A stretch of DNA of 22,092 bases from an uncultured Bacteroidales bacterium (GCA_937899265.1 CALBPV010000099.1:1-22092), one strand, 5' to 3'; shown: positions 1 to 7,697, numbered from the stretch's first letter. A program made the numbers and translations. Notes: a model not told the origin generated them from the letters alone.

Positions 1-82
1 TGCAAACGTGCAAATCGATTCCCGAACTTCGCGTAAGCATTTGCAAGCGTGCAAACCGATTCCCGAACTTCGCGTAACGATT
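1..82. repeat. 41-bp tandem direct repeat, two copies, cut by window edge
   Basis: Two adjacent 41-bp units (1-41 and 42-82) match at 37 of 41 positions; the core CGATTCCCGAACTTCGCGTAA is nearly invariant. The differences are at unit positions 6, 15, 37 and 38. A short inverted repeat (TTTGCA, AGCG, TGCAAA) spans the junction at 40-55. The next 48 bases, up to the sufS stop, do not continue the repeat. More copies may lie left of the window. There are no spacers, so this is not a CRISPR array. Function unknown. Confidence 0.85.
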
Positions 83-130
83 TGTACGTTTCGGTAGGTG
101 TAAATCTGTATCTGACGCGTTTAAAACGCA

Positions 131-1333
131 TTATCTGAGCATGGAGGCGACGCGGTCGATGCCCTTAACAAGGGTATCCACCTCCTCGCGGGTGTTGTAG
201 AGGGCGAAAGAGGCGCGGACGGTGCCGGTGATGCCGAGACGCTGCATGAGGGGGTCGGCGCAATGGTGACCGGTGCGTACGGCGATGCCGAGTTGGTCGA
301 GGAGCAATCCCATGTCATAGGGATGACAACCATCAACGAGGAAGGATATGACACCGGCTTTATGGGCTGCCTGCCCGTAAATCTTCAAGCCGGGGACGGC
401 AAGGAGTTGCGAGGTGGCATAGTCGAGCAGAGACTGCTCGTGGGCTGCAATGGTGTCTATACCAATGGAATCAACATAATCCAAAGCCTCGGCAAGGGCA
501 ACGGTACCTATAAAATCAGGCGTGCCGGCTTCGAATTTATAAGGGAGAACGTTGAAGTCGGTTTTTTCGAGTGTGACCTTCTCTATCATTTCGCCACCTG
601 CTTGATAGGGAGGCATCTGTTCGAGCCAACGGCGTTTGCCGTAGAGGATTCCTATGCCTGTGGGGCCGTAGATTTTGTGGCCTGAAAAGACCAGGAAATC
701 GCAGTCCAAGGCTTGAACATCGACGCGAAGGTGAGGCACGGACTGGGCTCCGTCGATGAGCACGGGGATGTCGTGGCTGTGAGCCTCGGCGATGATGTCG
801 CCAACGGAATTGACGGTGCCGAGGACATTGGAGGTGTGGGAGAGGCAAACCAATCGTGTACGGGAAGAGAGAAGCGAACGGAAGGAATCGAGATTGAGGG
901 TGCCGTCTTCGTGAATGTCAATGACACGCAGACGGATGCCCTTGCGGTCACGCAGCAACTGCCAGGGGACGAAGTTGGAATGATGTTCCATAACGGAGAC
1001 TATGACCTCATCGCCGGCATGGAGAAACGCTTCAGAGAAACTGGATGCCACAAGATTGATACTCTCGGTAGTGCCGCGGGTGAAGACAATCTCATCGCTG
1101 CTCCCGGCATTGATGAAACGCTGCACACGACGACGTGCGCCCTCATGGAGTTCGGTGGCATCCTGAGAGAGGAAATGGACTCCGCGGTGCACATTGGCAT
1201 TGTGGTGGAGATAGCAGTCGGAAATCTTTTGGATAACCGAGAGCGGCTTTTGGGTGGTGGCAGCATTGTCGAGATAGACCAACTGATGTCCGTTAATCCT
1301 GCTTTCGAGTATGGGGAAGTCTTCGCGATGCAT
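131..1333 (-). CDS. sufS: Cysteine desulfurase SufS (class V PLP aminotransferase fold)
   Basis: A pyridoxal-phosphate enzyme that takes sulfur from cysteine as a persulfide for iron-sulfur cluster assembly in the cytoplasm. The 400-residue reading has the N-terminal DFPIL and YLDNAATTQKP motifs, the Schiff-base lysine in FSGHKIYGP (K220) and the catalytic cysteine in RTGHHCADP (C358). Both sit six positions earlier than in E. coli SufS, so the chosen ATG gives an N-terminus about six residues short. Upstream in-frame starts exist, but they place the start inside the terminator hairpin or inside rplQ, so I prefer this one. The gene lies 115 nt downstream of rplQ in the same direction, beyond an intrinsic terminator, and I see no clear promoter of its own. 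No SufBCDE genes are visible. The subfamily (SufS rather than CsdA) is inferred from motif similarity. Confidence 0.9.
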   Translation of the reverse strand: MHREDFPILESRINGHQLVYLDNAATTQKPLSVIQKISDCYLHHNANVHRGVHFLSQDATELHEGARRRVQRFINAGSSDEIVFTRGTTESINLVASSFSEAFLHAGDEVIVSVMEHHSNFVPWQLLRDRKGIRLRVIDIHEDGTLNLDSFRSLLSSRTRLVCLSHTSNVLGTVNSVGDIIAEAHSHDIPVLIDGAQSVPHLRVDVQALDCDFLVFSGHKIYGPTGIGILYGKRRWLEQMPPYQAGGEMIEKVTLEKTDFNVLPYKFEAGTPDFIGTVALAEALDYVDSIGIDTIAAHEQSLLDYATSQLLAVPGLKIYGQAAHKAGVISFLVDGCHPYDMGLLLDQLGIAVRTGHHCADPLMQRLGITGTVRASFALYNTREEVDTLVKGIDRVASMLR

Positions 1334-1363
1334 AAGGGGAGAATACGATTGGAAACAATGTGG

Positions 1364-1396
1364 AAAAACAAAGCCCGCACCATACGGGGTACGGGC
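1364..1396 (-). terminator. Rho-independent terminator after the alpha operon
   Basis: On the minus strand a 9-bp stem with one G-U pair (GCCCGTACC / GGTGCGGGC, six-base loop CCGTAT) is followed directly by TTTGTTTTT. This is a classic intrinsic terminator, 50-odd bases after the rplQ stop and 30 bases before the preferred sufS ATG. It would end alpha-operon transcripts and let only readthrough reach sufS. Confidence 0.85.
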
Positions 1397-1416
1397 ATAC
1401 ATGAAATCCTGACTGC

Positions 1417-1433
1417 CGGTCGGAGAACGACCG
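1417..1433 (-). other. Small hairpin just upstream of the terminator
   Basis: A 6-bp perfect inverted repeat (CGGTCG, five-base loop, CGACCG) lies between the rplQ stop and the intrinsic terminator. It has no following T-run, so it is not a terminator alone. It may protect the mRNA 3' end or form a two-hairpin arrangement with the terminator. Confidence 0.55.
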
Positions 1434-1448
1434 AAGAGGGAGGAAAGA

Positions 1449-1946
1449 TTACTCAGCAGCCTTTTCTTCGGCGGGTGCTGCGGGAGCCTCTGTTGCAGGA
1501 GTTTCTGCGGCGGGAGCCTCGGCCTTCTTGCCGCGCGAACGACGGGTGCGGGACTTCTTGGCCTCCTTCTTGTCGGCGGTGTAGGTCTCGTTGTAATCGA
1601 CGAGCTCAATCATAGCCATAGCGGCGTTGTCGCCGAGACGGTTGCCGAGCTTGAGGATGCGGAGATAGCCACCGGGACGGTTGGCAATCTTCTGGGAGAT
1701 TTCACCGAAGAGCTCCTTGACGGCTTCCTTATCCTGAAGATAAGAGAAGACGATACGGCGCGAATTGGTGCTGTCGTCCTTGGCACGGTTGATGATAGGC
1801 TCAGCATAGATACGGAGGGCTTTTGCCTTGGCAACGGTGGTTGTGATGCGCTTGTAGCGAATCAGAGATACCGTCATGTTGGACAAAAGTGCCTCACGAT
1901 GAGACTTGGTTCGTCCAAGGTGATTGAATTTCTTATTGTGTCTCAT
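1449..1946 (-). CDS. rplQ: 50S ribosomal protein L17
   Basis: Large-subunit protein near the polypeptide exit tunnel. The 165-residue product starts with MRHNKKFNHLGRTKSHREAL, the L17 signature, and its core ends near residue 120 (IELVDYN). Beyond it is a tail of about 45 residues: first basic (KKSRTRRSRGKK), then rich in Ala, Glu, Pro and Thr. E. coli L17 has about 127 residues; long low-complexity tails of this type are common in Bacteroidota L17. Last gene of the alpha operon, 6 nt after rpoA and followed by an intrinsic terminator. Confidence 0.97.
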   Translation of the reverse strand: MRHNKKFNHLGRTKSHREALLSNMTVSLIRYKRITTTVAKAKALRIYAEPIINRAKDDSTNSRRIVFSYLQDKEAVKELFGEISQKIANRPGGYLRILKLGNRLGDNAAMAMIELVDYNETYTADKKEAKKSRTRRSRGKKAEAPAAETPATEAPAAPAEEKAAE

Positions 1947-1952
1947 TGTTGT

Positions 1953-2945
1953 TTAGTCTTTTTCGAGTTTATACTTTGAAATATCCATACCGAACTGGAG
2001 GCCAAGGCTTGTGAGGAGCTCTTCAAGCTCGGTGAGCGACTTCTTGCCGAAGTTGCGGAACTTGAGGAGGTCGGTCTTGTTATAGACTACAAGCTCGCCG
2101 AGGGTCTCTACCTCAGCAGACTTCAAGCAGTTGAGGGCACGAACAGAGAGATCCATGTCTGTGAGCTTGGTCTTGAGGAGTTGGCGCATGTGGAGAATCT
2201 CTTCATCGAATTCCTCGTTGATATCGGGTTCACCGGTCTCAAGGGAAATCTTCTCATCGGAGAAGAGCATAAAGTGGTAGATGAGAATCTTGGCTGCCTC
2301 ACGCAAGGCATCCTTGGGATGGATGGAACCATCGGTATCTACCTGGATGATGAGTTTCTCGAAGTCGGTCTTCTGCTCCACACGGATATTCTCGATTTCA
2401 TACTTCACGTTGCGAATGGGCGTGTAGATGGAGTCGATGGGGAGCGTTCCGAGAGGAGCACCTTCGACGCGATTCTCTTCTGCGGGCACATAGCCGCGGC
2501 CTTTGTTGATGGTAAGGGTGATGTCGAACGTTGCACTTTGGTCCATGTGGCAGATAACCAAGTCGGGGTTGAGCACCTCGAAGGCGGTCATGGCGGAAGT
2601 AAGATCTTGAGCCTTGACCACATCGGAATGCGTGATATGAACCTTGACTGTTTCGCTATCTATACCCTCAACGATCTGCTTCAAGCGGACCTGCTTGAGG
2701 TTGAGGATGATGTTTGTCACATCCTCCATCACTCCCGGAATGGTACCGAATTCATGATCGACGCCGGGAATCTTGATCGATGTGAAAGCGTACCCTTCAA
2801 GGGAAGAAAGCAGAATACGGCGGAGGGCATTGCCGACGGTAATGCCGTAGCCGGGTTCCAGAGGTCGGAATTCGAACTTGCCAGAGAACTGGTCAGATTC
2901 CAACATGAGAACCTTTTCGGGTCTTTGAAATGCTAATATCGCCAT
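1953..2945 (-). CDS. rpoA: DNA-directed RNA polymerase subunit alpha
   Basis: 330-residue alpha subunit, which dimerises to start polymerase assembly and contacts promoter DNA and activators through its C-terminal domain. The N-terminal domain shows the assembly motif GYGITVGNALRRILLSSLEG (about residues 33-52). A flexible acidic linker (about 243-252) leads to the C-terminal domain, which starts near DLSVRALNCLKSAEVETLGE and keeps the Arg and Asn equivalent to the DNA-contacting residues of E. coli alpha. Length is normal. It lies between rpsD (11 nt) and rplQ (6 nt), the usual place in the alpha operon, so it is co-expressed with ribosomal proteins. Confidence 0.98.
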   Translation of the reverse strand: MAILAFQRPEKVLMLESDQFSGKFEFRPLEPGYGITVGNALRRILLSSLEGYAFTSIKIPGVDHEFGTIPGVMEDVTNIILNLKQVRLKQIVEGIDSETVKVHITHSDVVKAQDLTSAMTAFEVLNPDLVICHMDQSATFDITLTINKGRGYVPAEENRVEGAPLGTLPIDSIYTPIRNVKYEIENIRVEQKTDFEKLIIQVDTDGSIHPKDALREAAKILIYHFMLFSDEKISLETGEPDINEEFDEEILHMRQLLKTKLTDMDLSVRALNCLKSAEVETLGELVVYNKTDLLKFRNFGKKSLTELEELLTSLGLQFGMDISKYKLEKD

Positions 2946-2956
2946 AGGACTAATGA

Positions 2957-3562
2957 TTATTTAGAGTACAATTCGACAATGAGCTGCTCCTGAATGTTCT
3001 CAGGAATGTCAGCACGCTCGGGGAGGTGGAGGTATTTACCGGATTTGGAAGCCTCATCCCACTCAAACCAAGCATACTTGGCGTGGTTGAAACCTGCAAG
3101 GGCAGCGTCAATTACCTCGAGGCTCTTGGAGCGCTCGCGAACGCCGACAATCTGACCGGGCTTCACCTCATAAGAAGCGATGTTGACACACTTGCCATCG
3201 ACAACGATGTGCTTGTGGAGAACGAGCTGACGAGCAGCGGCACGCGTAGGAGCGATACCAAGACGATAAACTACATTGTCGAGACGTGACTCGAGGAGCT
3301 GGAGGAGGTTTTCACCGGTCACACCCTTGGAACGCTCAGCCTTGGAGAAAAGGCGGCGGAACTGGTTCTCGAGTACACCATAAGTATATTTGGCCTTCTG
3401 CTTCTCCTTGAGCTGAGTGCCGTATTCGGAGAGTTTGCGACGGCGGTTTGCGCCGTGTTGGCCGGGAGGATTTGATTTCTTTGAGAGGACTTTGTCGGGA
3501 CCGTAGATAGCCTCGCCAAACTTACGTGCAATACGTGTTTTAGGTCCAGTATATCTTGCCAT
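2957..3562 (-). CDS. rpsD: 30S ribosomal protein S4
   Basis: Primary 16S rRNA-binding protein that nucleates 30S assembly; in E. coli it is also the translational repressor of the alpha operon. The 201-residue product has the N-terminal S4 region (MARYTGPKTRIARKFGE) and an S4 RNA-binding domain around residues 90-155 (LESRLDNVVYRLGIAPTRAAARQLVLHKHIVVDG). The N-terminal zinc-ligand cysteines seen in some bacteria are absent, so this is the zinc-free form. It sits between rpsK and rpoA. Whether it regulates the operon here cannot be read from the sequence. Confidence 0.98.
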   Translation of the reverse strand: MARYTGPKTRIARKFGEAIYGPDKVLSKKSNPPGQHGANRRRKLSEYGTQLKEKQKAKYTYGVLENQFRRLFSKAERSKGVTGENLLQLLESRLDNVVYRLGIAPTRAAARQLVLHKHIVVDGKCVNIASYEVKPGQIVGVRERSKSLEVIDAALAGFNHAKYAWFEWDEASKSGKYLHLPERADIPENIQEQLIVELYSK

Positions 3563-3590
3563 TGTTATTTACTTTTTAAGAAACGGAATA

Positions 3591-3980
3591 TTATACACGA
3601 CGACGCTTGGGGGGACGGCATCCATTGTGAGGAAGCGGAGTAACGTCGATAATCTCGGTTACTTCGATGCCGGCACCATGAATCGTACGAATAGCGGATT
3701 CACGACCATTGCCCGGACCCTTGACGTAAGCCTTGACTTTGCGAAGACCAAGGTCGTAAGCGACCTTAGAGCAATCTTCAGCAGCCATTTGGGCAGCATA
3801 GGGGGTGTTCTTCTTTGAACCACGGAAGCCCATTTTACCAGCAGACGACCAGGAGATGACCTGACCCTCGGAGTTAGCGAGGGAAATGATAATGTTGTTG
3901 AAGGAAGAATGGATATAGGCCTGGCCCATAGCATCAACCTTGACATTACGCTTTTTAGCAGAAACTGTTTTCTTTGCCAT
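3591..3980 (-). CDS. rpsK: 30S ribosomal protein S11
   Basis: Small-subunit platform protein next to the mRNA path at the E site. The 129-residue product contains the family signatures SSFNNIIISLAN, SAGKMGFRGSKKNTPYAAQ and the C-terminal GPGNGRESAIR and PLPHNGCRPPKRRRV. I chose the ATG at 3980. An in-frame TTG two codons upstream would add two residues, but the ATG gives the usual MAKKTV start. Position between rpsM and rpsD is the standard alpha-operon order. Confidence 0.97.
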   Translation of the reverse strand: MAKKTVSAKKRNVKVDAMGQAYIHSSFNNIIISLANSEGQVISWSSAGKMGFRGSKKNTPYAAQMAAEDCSKVAYDLGLRKVKAYVKGPGNGRESAIRTIHGAGIEVTEIIDVTPLPHNGCRPPKRRRV

Positions 3981-4003
3981 AGTCAAATGTGAATGGATAA
4001 TTG

Positions 4004-4384
4004 TTACTTAGTAGCCTTCTTCTTGTTAGCCACAGTCTTACGCTTACCTTTGCGCGTACGTGCATTGTTCTTAGTGCTCTGTCCGCGGCAAGGGAGGCCG
4101 AGACGATGACGGATACCGCGGTAGCAACCGATATCCATGAGTCGTTTGATGTTTAATTGAACTTCAGAACGAAGATCGCCTTCTACTTTGTAGTTGGCAC
4201 CGATATACTCACGTATAGCGGCGGCCTGTGCATCAGTCCAATCTTTTACCTTGATGTCTTTATCGACACCAGCATTCTTAAGGATGGTATTTGCGGCCGA
4301 ACGACCGATACCATAAATGTACGTCAGAGCAATCTCACCACGTTTATCCTGGGGGATGTCGACGCCAACAATTCTAACTGCCAT
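4004..4384 (-). CDS. rpsM: 30S ribosomal protein S13
   Basis: Small-subunit head protein that forms intersubunit bridges to 23S rRNA and L5 and contacts the P-site tRNA with its tail. The 126-residue product starts MAVRIVGVDIPQDKRGEIAL, has the helix-two-turn-helix segment around IYGIGRSAANTILKNAGVD, the RGIRHRLGLPCRGQSTKNNA motif and a Lys-rich end. It is the first gene of the alpha group, preceded by its own promoter box, so it probably heads an independently transcribed rpsM-rpsK-rpsD-rpoA-rplQ unit. Confidence 0.98.
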   Translation of the reverse strand: MAVRIVGVDIPQDKRGEIALTYIYGIGRSAANTILKNAGVDKDIKVKDWTDAQAAAIREYIGANYKVEGDLRSEVQLNIKRLMDIGCYRGIRHRLGLPCRGQSTKNNARTRKGKRKTVANKKKATK

Positions 4385-4427
4385 ATAGTTTAGTTAAAAA
4401 GAAAATATGTTTTTGCGAAAACGGATG

Positions 4428-4456
4428 CAAAGATACGTATTTTACCCCTGACGCAA
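4428..4456 (-). promoter_or_regulatory. Bacteroidota-type promoter for rpsM and the alpha operon
   Basis: On the minus strand TATCTTTG (4435 down to 4428) matches the Bacteroidota -7 element TAnnTTTG exactly. A TTG 18 nt upstream (4456-4454) can serve as the -33 element. The start site would fall near 4421, giving a leader of about 37 nt before the rpsM ATG. The -33 part lies inside the last codons of rpmJ. No start-site data support it here. Confidence 0.65.
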
Positions 4457-4558
4457 CTTAAATTTAGGATTTTTTTTGTTAATTACATACAAAACGCCGT
4501 GGCGACGGACGATTTTGCAATCTGGGGTTCGCTTTTTGAGGGATGCTTTTACTTTCAT
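4442..4558 (-). CDS. rpmJ: 50S ribosomal protein L36, zinc-ligand-free form
   Basis: 38-residue protein read directly from the sequence: it starts MKVKASLKKRTPDCKIVRR and ends NPKFKLRQG. L36 sits in the large subunit and stabilises 23S rRNA near the GTPase-associated region. Of the four zinc ligands of the classical form (C11, C14, C27, H33 in E. coli numbering) only C14 remains; the others are Thr, Asn and Phe. It is therefore a C-minus form that should not bind zinc, which is common in Bacteroidota. It lies between infA and rpsM, the conserved position. Confidence 0.95.
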   Translation of the reverse strand: MKVKASLKKRTPDCKIVRRHGVLYVINKKNPKFKLRQG

Positions 4559-4608
4559 AACTGTGAAGTTTCTTTATAGTCCTCGGAAAGGAATTTGTTT
4601 GGGGTTAA

Positions 4609-4827
4609 TTATTTGTATCGGAAGGAGATACGACCCTTCGAAAGGTCATAGGGAGACATTTCGACTTTCACCTTGTCGCCGGGCAGAATCTTGATGTAAT
4701 GCATGCGCATCTTGCCGGAGATATGGGCTGTAATCTCGTGGCCGTTCTGGAGGACGACACGAAACATAGCGTTCGACAAAGCTTCGACGATCGTACCGTC
4801 TTGTTCGATAGCAATTTGTTTAGCCAT
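4609..4827 (-). CDS. infA: Translation initiation factor IF-1
   Basis: 72-residue OB-fold protein that occupies the 30S A site during initiation and works with IF-2 and IF-3. Start MAKQIAIEQDGTIVEALSNA and end SPYDLSKGRISFRYK are typical, and the length matches the family. A longer in-frame reading extends to 5031 but overlaps map out of frame and adds no IF-1-like sequence, so the ATG at 4827 is used. It is 58 nt after map and 50 nt before rpmJ, as in many Bacteroidales spc operons. Confidence 0.97.
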   Translation of the reverse strand: MAKQIAIEQDGTIVEALSNAMFRVVLQNGHEITAHISGKMRMHYIKILPGDKVKVEMSPYDLSKGRISFRYK

Positions 4828-4885
4828 TAATGAGTTGTATTGAAGATTAATAATTTCTTGGAGAGAGGAGCGGGGAGACGGAACA

Positions 4886-5668
4886 TTAAATGAACCTATC
4901 GCCCAGAACCTCCTTGACATAATCGAAGGTGGAAAGTATCTCGGTGCCTTCTTCGCGGATGGCCACGGCGTGCTCATAATGTGCAGAGCACTTGTGATCT
5001 CGTGTGCGCACTGTCCAACCGTTGGAATCAATCGTGACGTTCTTGGACCCCATGTTAATCATCGGTTCGATACAGATGACCATTCCTGCGCGAAGCAAAG
5101 GACCTGTGCCGCGCTTGCCGTAGTTGGGAACCTCGGGATCCTCGTGCAGACCGCGACCGAGGCCATGACCTGTGAGTTCACGAACGACTGCATAGCGACG
5201 GCGTTCACAGTAGTCTTGAACGGCAAATCCGATGTGGCCCACGCGATTGCCTGCCTTAGCCTGAGCTATACCCTCGTAGAGGGATTCCTTGGTGGTGCGA
5301 AGGAGTTTGAGCACATCTTCGCTCACATTGCCTACAGGGAAAGTATAGCAGGAGTCGCCGTTGAAGCCGTGGATTACGGCTCCGCAGTCACATCCGACGA
5401 TGTCACCGTCCTTGAGAACGTAATCGGAGGGAAATCCATGCACAACTACATCGTTGACCTCGATACAAAGCGTGCCGGGAAAACCCTCATACCCTTTGAA
5501 TCCGGGAACACCGCCGTTGTCGCGGATAAACTCCTCGGCAATCTCATCCAGACGTTTGGTCGTAACACCTGGTCGGACCCACTTGGCGACTTCGCCAAGC
5601 GTACGTCCAACCAGTTGATTTGCCTCGCGAAGAAAAGAGATTTCTTCGTCTGTCTTCAGAAATATCAT
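4886..5668 (-). CDS. map: Methionine aminopeptidase, type I
   Basis: Removes the initiator Met from nascent proteins. The 260-residue product has the pita-bread fold signatures: metal-ligand Asp residues in DGDIVGCDCGA and HGFNGDSC, the His in TGHGLGRGLHEDPEVPNYG, and Glu residues in ICIEPM and AHYEHAVAI. All five expected metal ligands are present. There is no N-terminal zinc-finger or SH3-binding extension. It follows secY by 15 nt with no adk between them, so nascent-chain processing is expressed together with ribosome and translocon synthesis. Confidence 0.97.
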   Translation of the reverse strand: MIFLKTDEEISFLREANQLVGRTLGEVAKWVRPGVTTKRLDEIAEEFIRDNGGVPGFKGYEGFPGTLCIEVNDVVVHGFPSDYVLKDGDIVGCDCGAVIHGFNGDSCYTFPVGNVSEDVLKLLRTTKESLYEGIAQAKAGNRVGHIGFAVQDYCERRRYAVVRELTGHGLGRGLHEDPEVPNYGKRGTGPLLRAGMVICIEPMINMGSKNVTIDSNGWTVRTRDHKCSAHYEHAVAIREEGTEILSTFDYVKEVLGDRFI

Positions 5669-5683
5669 CTTCAGCGACTGAAT

Positions 5684-7015
5684 TTAATACGCAGCTGTAG
5701 CTCCCGTGCGTCCCTTGATGCGTCCCGACTCCATGAGACCGTCGTAATGGTGCATCATGAGGTGAGATTCAATCTGCTGGAGAGTGTCAAGAATAACACC
5801 GACCAAAATCAGAAGAGACGTGCCGCCAAAGAACTGGGAGAACTCCTGAGAGATACCCAAGATACGGGCAAAAACGGGAAGTATTGCCACGATGGCGAGG
5901 AAGATAGAACCCGGAAGCGTGATGCGCGACATGATTTCATCCAAGAACTCGGTGGTCTTCTTTCCGGGCTTGATGCCGGGGATGAAGCCGTTCTGAGCCT
6001 TGATGGCATCGGACATCTGCTGGGGATTCATCGTGATAGCCGTATAGAAATAAGTGAAGACGATGATGAGGATGCCGAAGACCACGTTGTACCAAATGCC
6101 GGTATTGTCGAAGAATGCCTGCCAGAATGCAGAGGATTCAGACGAACCGAAGTTGGCGAACACAATCGGGATGAACATGATGGCCTGTGCGAAGATGATA
6201 GGCATAACGCCTGCAGCATTGACCTTGAGAGGCAGATACTGTCGTACACCTCCGTACTGGCGGTTGCCACGAATCTGCTTTGCGTATTGTACGGGAACCT
6301 TGCGAGTGCCTTGAACCAAGAGAATGCTGATACCAATCACAACAAGGAGGAAGAACAACTCAAGCAAGAGCATCACGAAACCACCGGCCTCAGCACCCGA
6401 ACGGAGTACGACTTCCTGCCACAAAGCCTGGGGCAGACGTGCGATGATACCAATCATGATGAGGAAGGAGATACCGTTGCCGATACCCTTGTCTGTGATT
6501 CGTTCACCCAACCACATCACGAACATCGAACCTGCGGTGAGCATGATGATGGAAGAGATACGGAACCAAACGCTGTCCTCATAGATTGCGGCACCAATCT
6601 GATACTTGAGGTTCACCAAATAAGCGAAGCTCTGGAAGATAAGAACTACAACCGTAAGCAGTCGCGTATATTGGTTGATTTTGTTACGCCCTGACTCGCC
6701 GTCACGGGAGAGCTTCTGGAACGAGGGAATGACCATCGTGAGAAGCTGTATAATAATGGAGGCGGAGATGTAGGGCATAATACCCAGTGCGAAGATAGAG
6801 GCGTTGGAGAATGCACCACCCGAGAACATATCGAGAAGGGCCATCAAACCGCCGCGGGTCTGCGAATGAAGTCCGTTCAACTGATCGGGATCAATGCCGG
6901 GCAACATGACAAAGCAGCCGAGACGATAGACAGCAACCAAACCGACCGTCCAAAGGATACGATTGCGAAGGTCATCTATCTTCCAAATATTTTTGAAAGT
7001 CTCAACAATTCTCAT
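5684..7015 (-). CDS. secY: Protein translocase subunit SecY
   Basis: Channel-forming subunit of the SecYEG inner-membrane translocon. The 443-residue product starts MRIVETFKNIWKIDDLRNRI and contains about ten hydrophobic segments. The first (WTVGLVAVYRLGCFVMLPGI) is followed by the plug region (MFSGGAFSNASIFALGIMPYISASIIIQL). Conserved GESGRNKINQYTR and GIGNGISFLIM loops are present, and the cytosolic C5 loop contains IKPGKKTTEFLDEI. It is tightly coupled to rplO (5-nt gap) and followed by map. Length and motif order are ordinary. Confidence 0.98.
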   Translation of the reverse strand: MRIVETFKNIWKIDDLRNRILWTVGLVAVYRLGCFVMLPGIDPDQLNGLHSQTRGGLMALLDMFSGGAFSNASIFALGIMPYISASIIIQLLTMVIPSFQKLSRDGESGRNKINQYTRLLTVVVLIFQSFAYLVNLKYQIGAAIYEDSVWFRISSIIMLTAGSMFVMWLGERITDKGIGNGISFLIMIGIIARLPQALWQEVVLRSGAEAGGFVMLLLELFFLLVVIGISILLVQGTRKVPVQYAKQIRGNRQYGGVRQYLPLKVNAAGVMPIIFAQAIMFIPIVFANFGSSESSAFWQAFFDNTGIWYNVVFGILIIVFTYFYTAITMNPQQMSDAIKAQNGFIPGIKPGKKTTEFLDEIMSRITLPGSIFLAIVAILPVFARILGISQEFSQFFGGTSLLILVGVILDTLQQIESHLMMHHYDGLMESGRIKGRTGATAAY

Positions 7016-7020
7016 TTGAT

Positions 7021-7485
7021 TTATTCATTAGCGGAAGCGGCGTTGGCAGCTTCGATCTTTACAACAGTACCACCGGCAGCGGTAATAGCCTCTTCAGCAG
7101 ACTTGGAGAAAGCATTGGCCTCTACAGTGACAGCCTTTGTGAGCTTGCCTTTGGCGAGAATCTTTACAATCTGCTTCTTGGAGATGAGACCGGCCTCATG
7201 GAGAACATCAAGATTGACCTTATCGACACCCAGAGCGTCGATTGTGGAAAGGTTGATGGCCTTGTAAGACACTCGATTGATGTTCTTGAAGCCGTATTTG
7301 GGCAGACGACGCTGAATAGGCATCTGGCCGCCTTCGAAACCGATCTTCTTCTTGTAACCGGAACGCTGTTTGGCACCCTTGTTACCGCGCGTAGATGTAC
7401 CACCGAGGCCGGAACCGGCACCACGGCCCACACGCTTGCGGGTCTTTACGGAACCTTTGGCGGGCTGCAAATTATGTAAATCCAT
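7021..7485 (-). CDS. rplO: 50S ribosomal protein L15
   Basis: Late-assembling large-subunit protein. The 154-residue product has the N-terminal signature MDLHNLQPAKGSVKTRKRVG with the glycine-rich RGAGSGLGGTSTRGNKGAKQ segment, then the globular domain ending in VVKIEAANAASANE. The last six or so residues form a short Ala/Ser/Asn tail. It sits between rpmD and secY, its standard place. Confidence 0.98.
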   Translation of the reverse strand: MDLHNLQPAKGSVKTRKRVGRGAGSGLGGTSTRGNKGAKQRSGYKKKIGFEGGQMPIQRRLPKYGFKNINRVSYKAINLSTIDALGVDKVNLDVLHEAGLISKKQIVKILAKGKLTKAVTVEANAFSKSAEEAITAAGGTVVKIEAANAASANE

Positions 7486-7517
7486 ATTTGTAAATGTGAT
7501 TAAACGTTGTGAAACAA

Positions 7518-7697
7518 TTATTCAGAAACGATCTCGATGAGGTGAGCCACCTTACGGATCTGGCCACGCGTACACTCATTGTCGGGGAACTCGCGAACGA
7601 GGCCGAGACGGGTGAGTCCGAGTGAGTCGAGGGTCAGTTTCTCTGTCTTAGAGCATTTGATACGGCTGCGAACCTGTTTGATTTTGATAGTTGCCAT
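7518..7697 (-). CDS. rpmD: 50S ribosomal protein L30
   Basis: 59-residue protein read directly from the minus strand: it starts MATIKIKQVRSRIKCSKTEK and ends KVAHLIEIVSE. The ferredoxin-like L30 pattern is clear (IKIKQVRS, LDSLGLTRLG, IRKVAHLIEI). It lies between rpsE and rplO, exactly where L30 belongs. L30 is a small, non-essential large-subunit protein that many lineages have lost; here it is intact. The ATG at 7697 has no Shine-Dalgarno site, as for its neighbours. Confidence 0.95.
   Translation of the reverse strand: MATIKIKQVRSRIKCSKTEKLTLDSLGLTRLGLVREFPDNECTRGQIRKVAHLIEIVSE

Noticed and set aside
1..82. CRISPR array
   Set aside because: The repeated units are directly adjacent with no spacers and carry internal mismatches.
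115..129. Terminator after sufS (GCGTTT/AAACGC)
   Set aside because: The inverted repeat has a one-base centre, so it cannot form a hairpin with a normal loop, and no T-run follows.
1334..1609. 92-residue N-terminal extension of sufS
   Set aside because: It overlaps rplQ out of frame, crosses the intrinsic terminator and is a Pro/Arg-rich shadow of the L17 tail. Normal SufS proteins lack it.
713..1615. 300-codon plus-strand frame opposite sufS and the rplQ end
   Set aside because: It is antisense to clear SufS and L17 motifs, with no family resemblance.
4828..5031. 68-residue N-terminal extension of infA
   Set aside because: It overlaps map out of frame and makes the protein twice the normal IF-1 length. 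The ATG at 4827 gives the exact family N-terminus.
4970..6694. 574-codon open frame on the plus strand opposite map and secY
   Set aside because: It lies antisense to two genes with all family motifs, and its translation shows no domain or signal and is rich in Asp, Glu, His and Asn as expected from complementing this codon use. The length comes from biased third positions.
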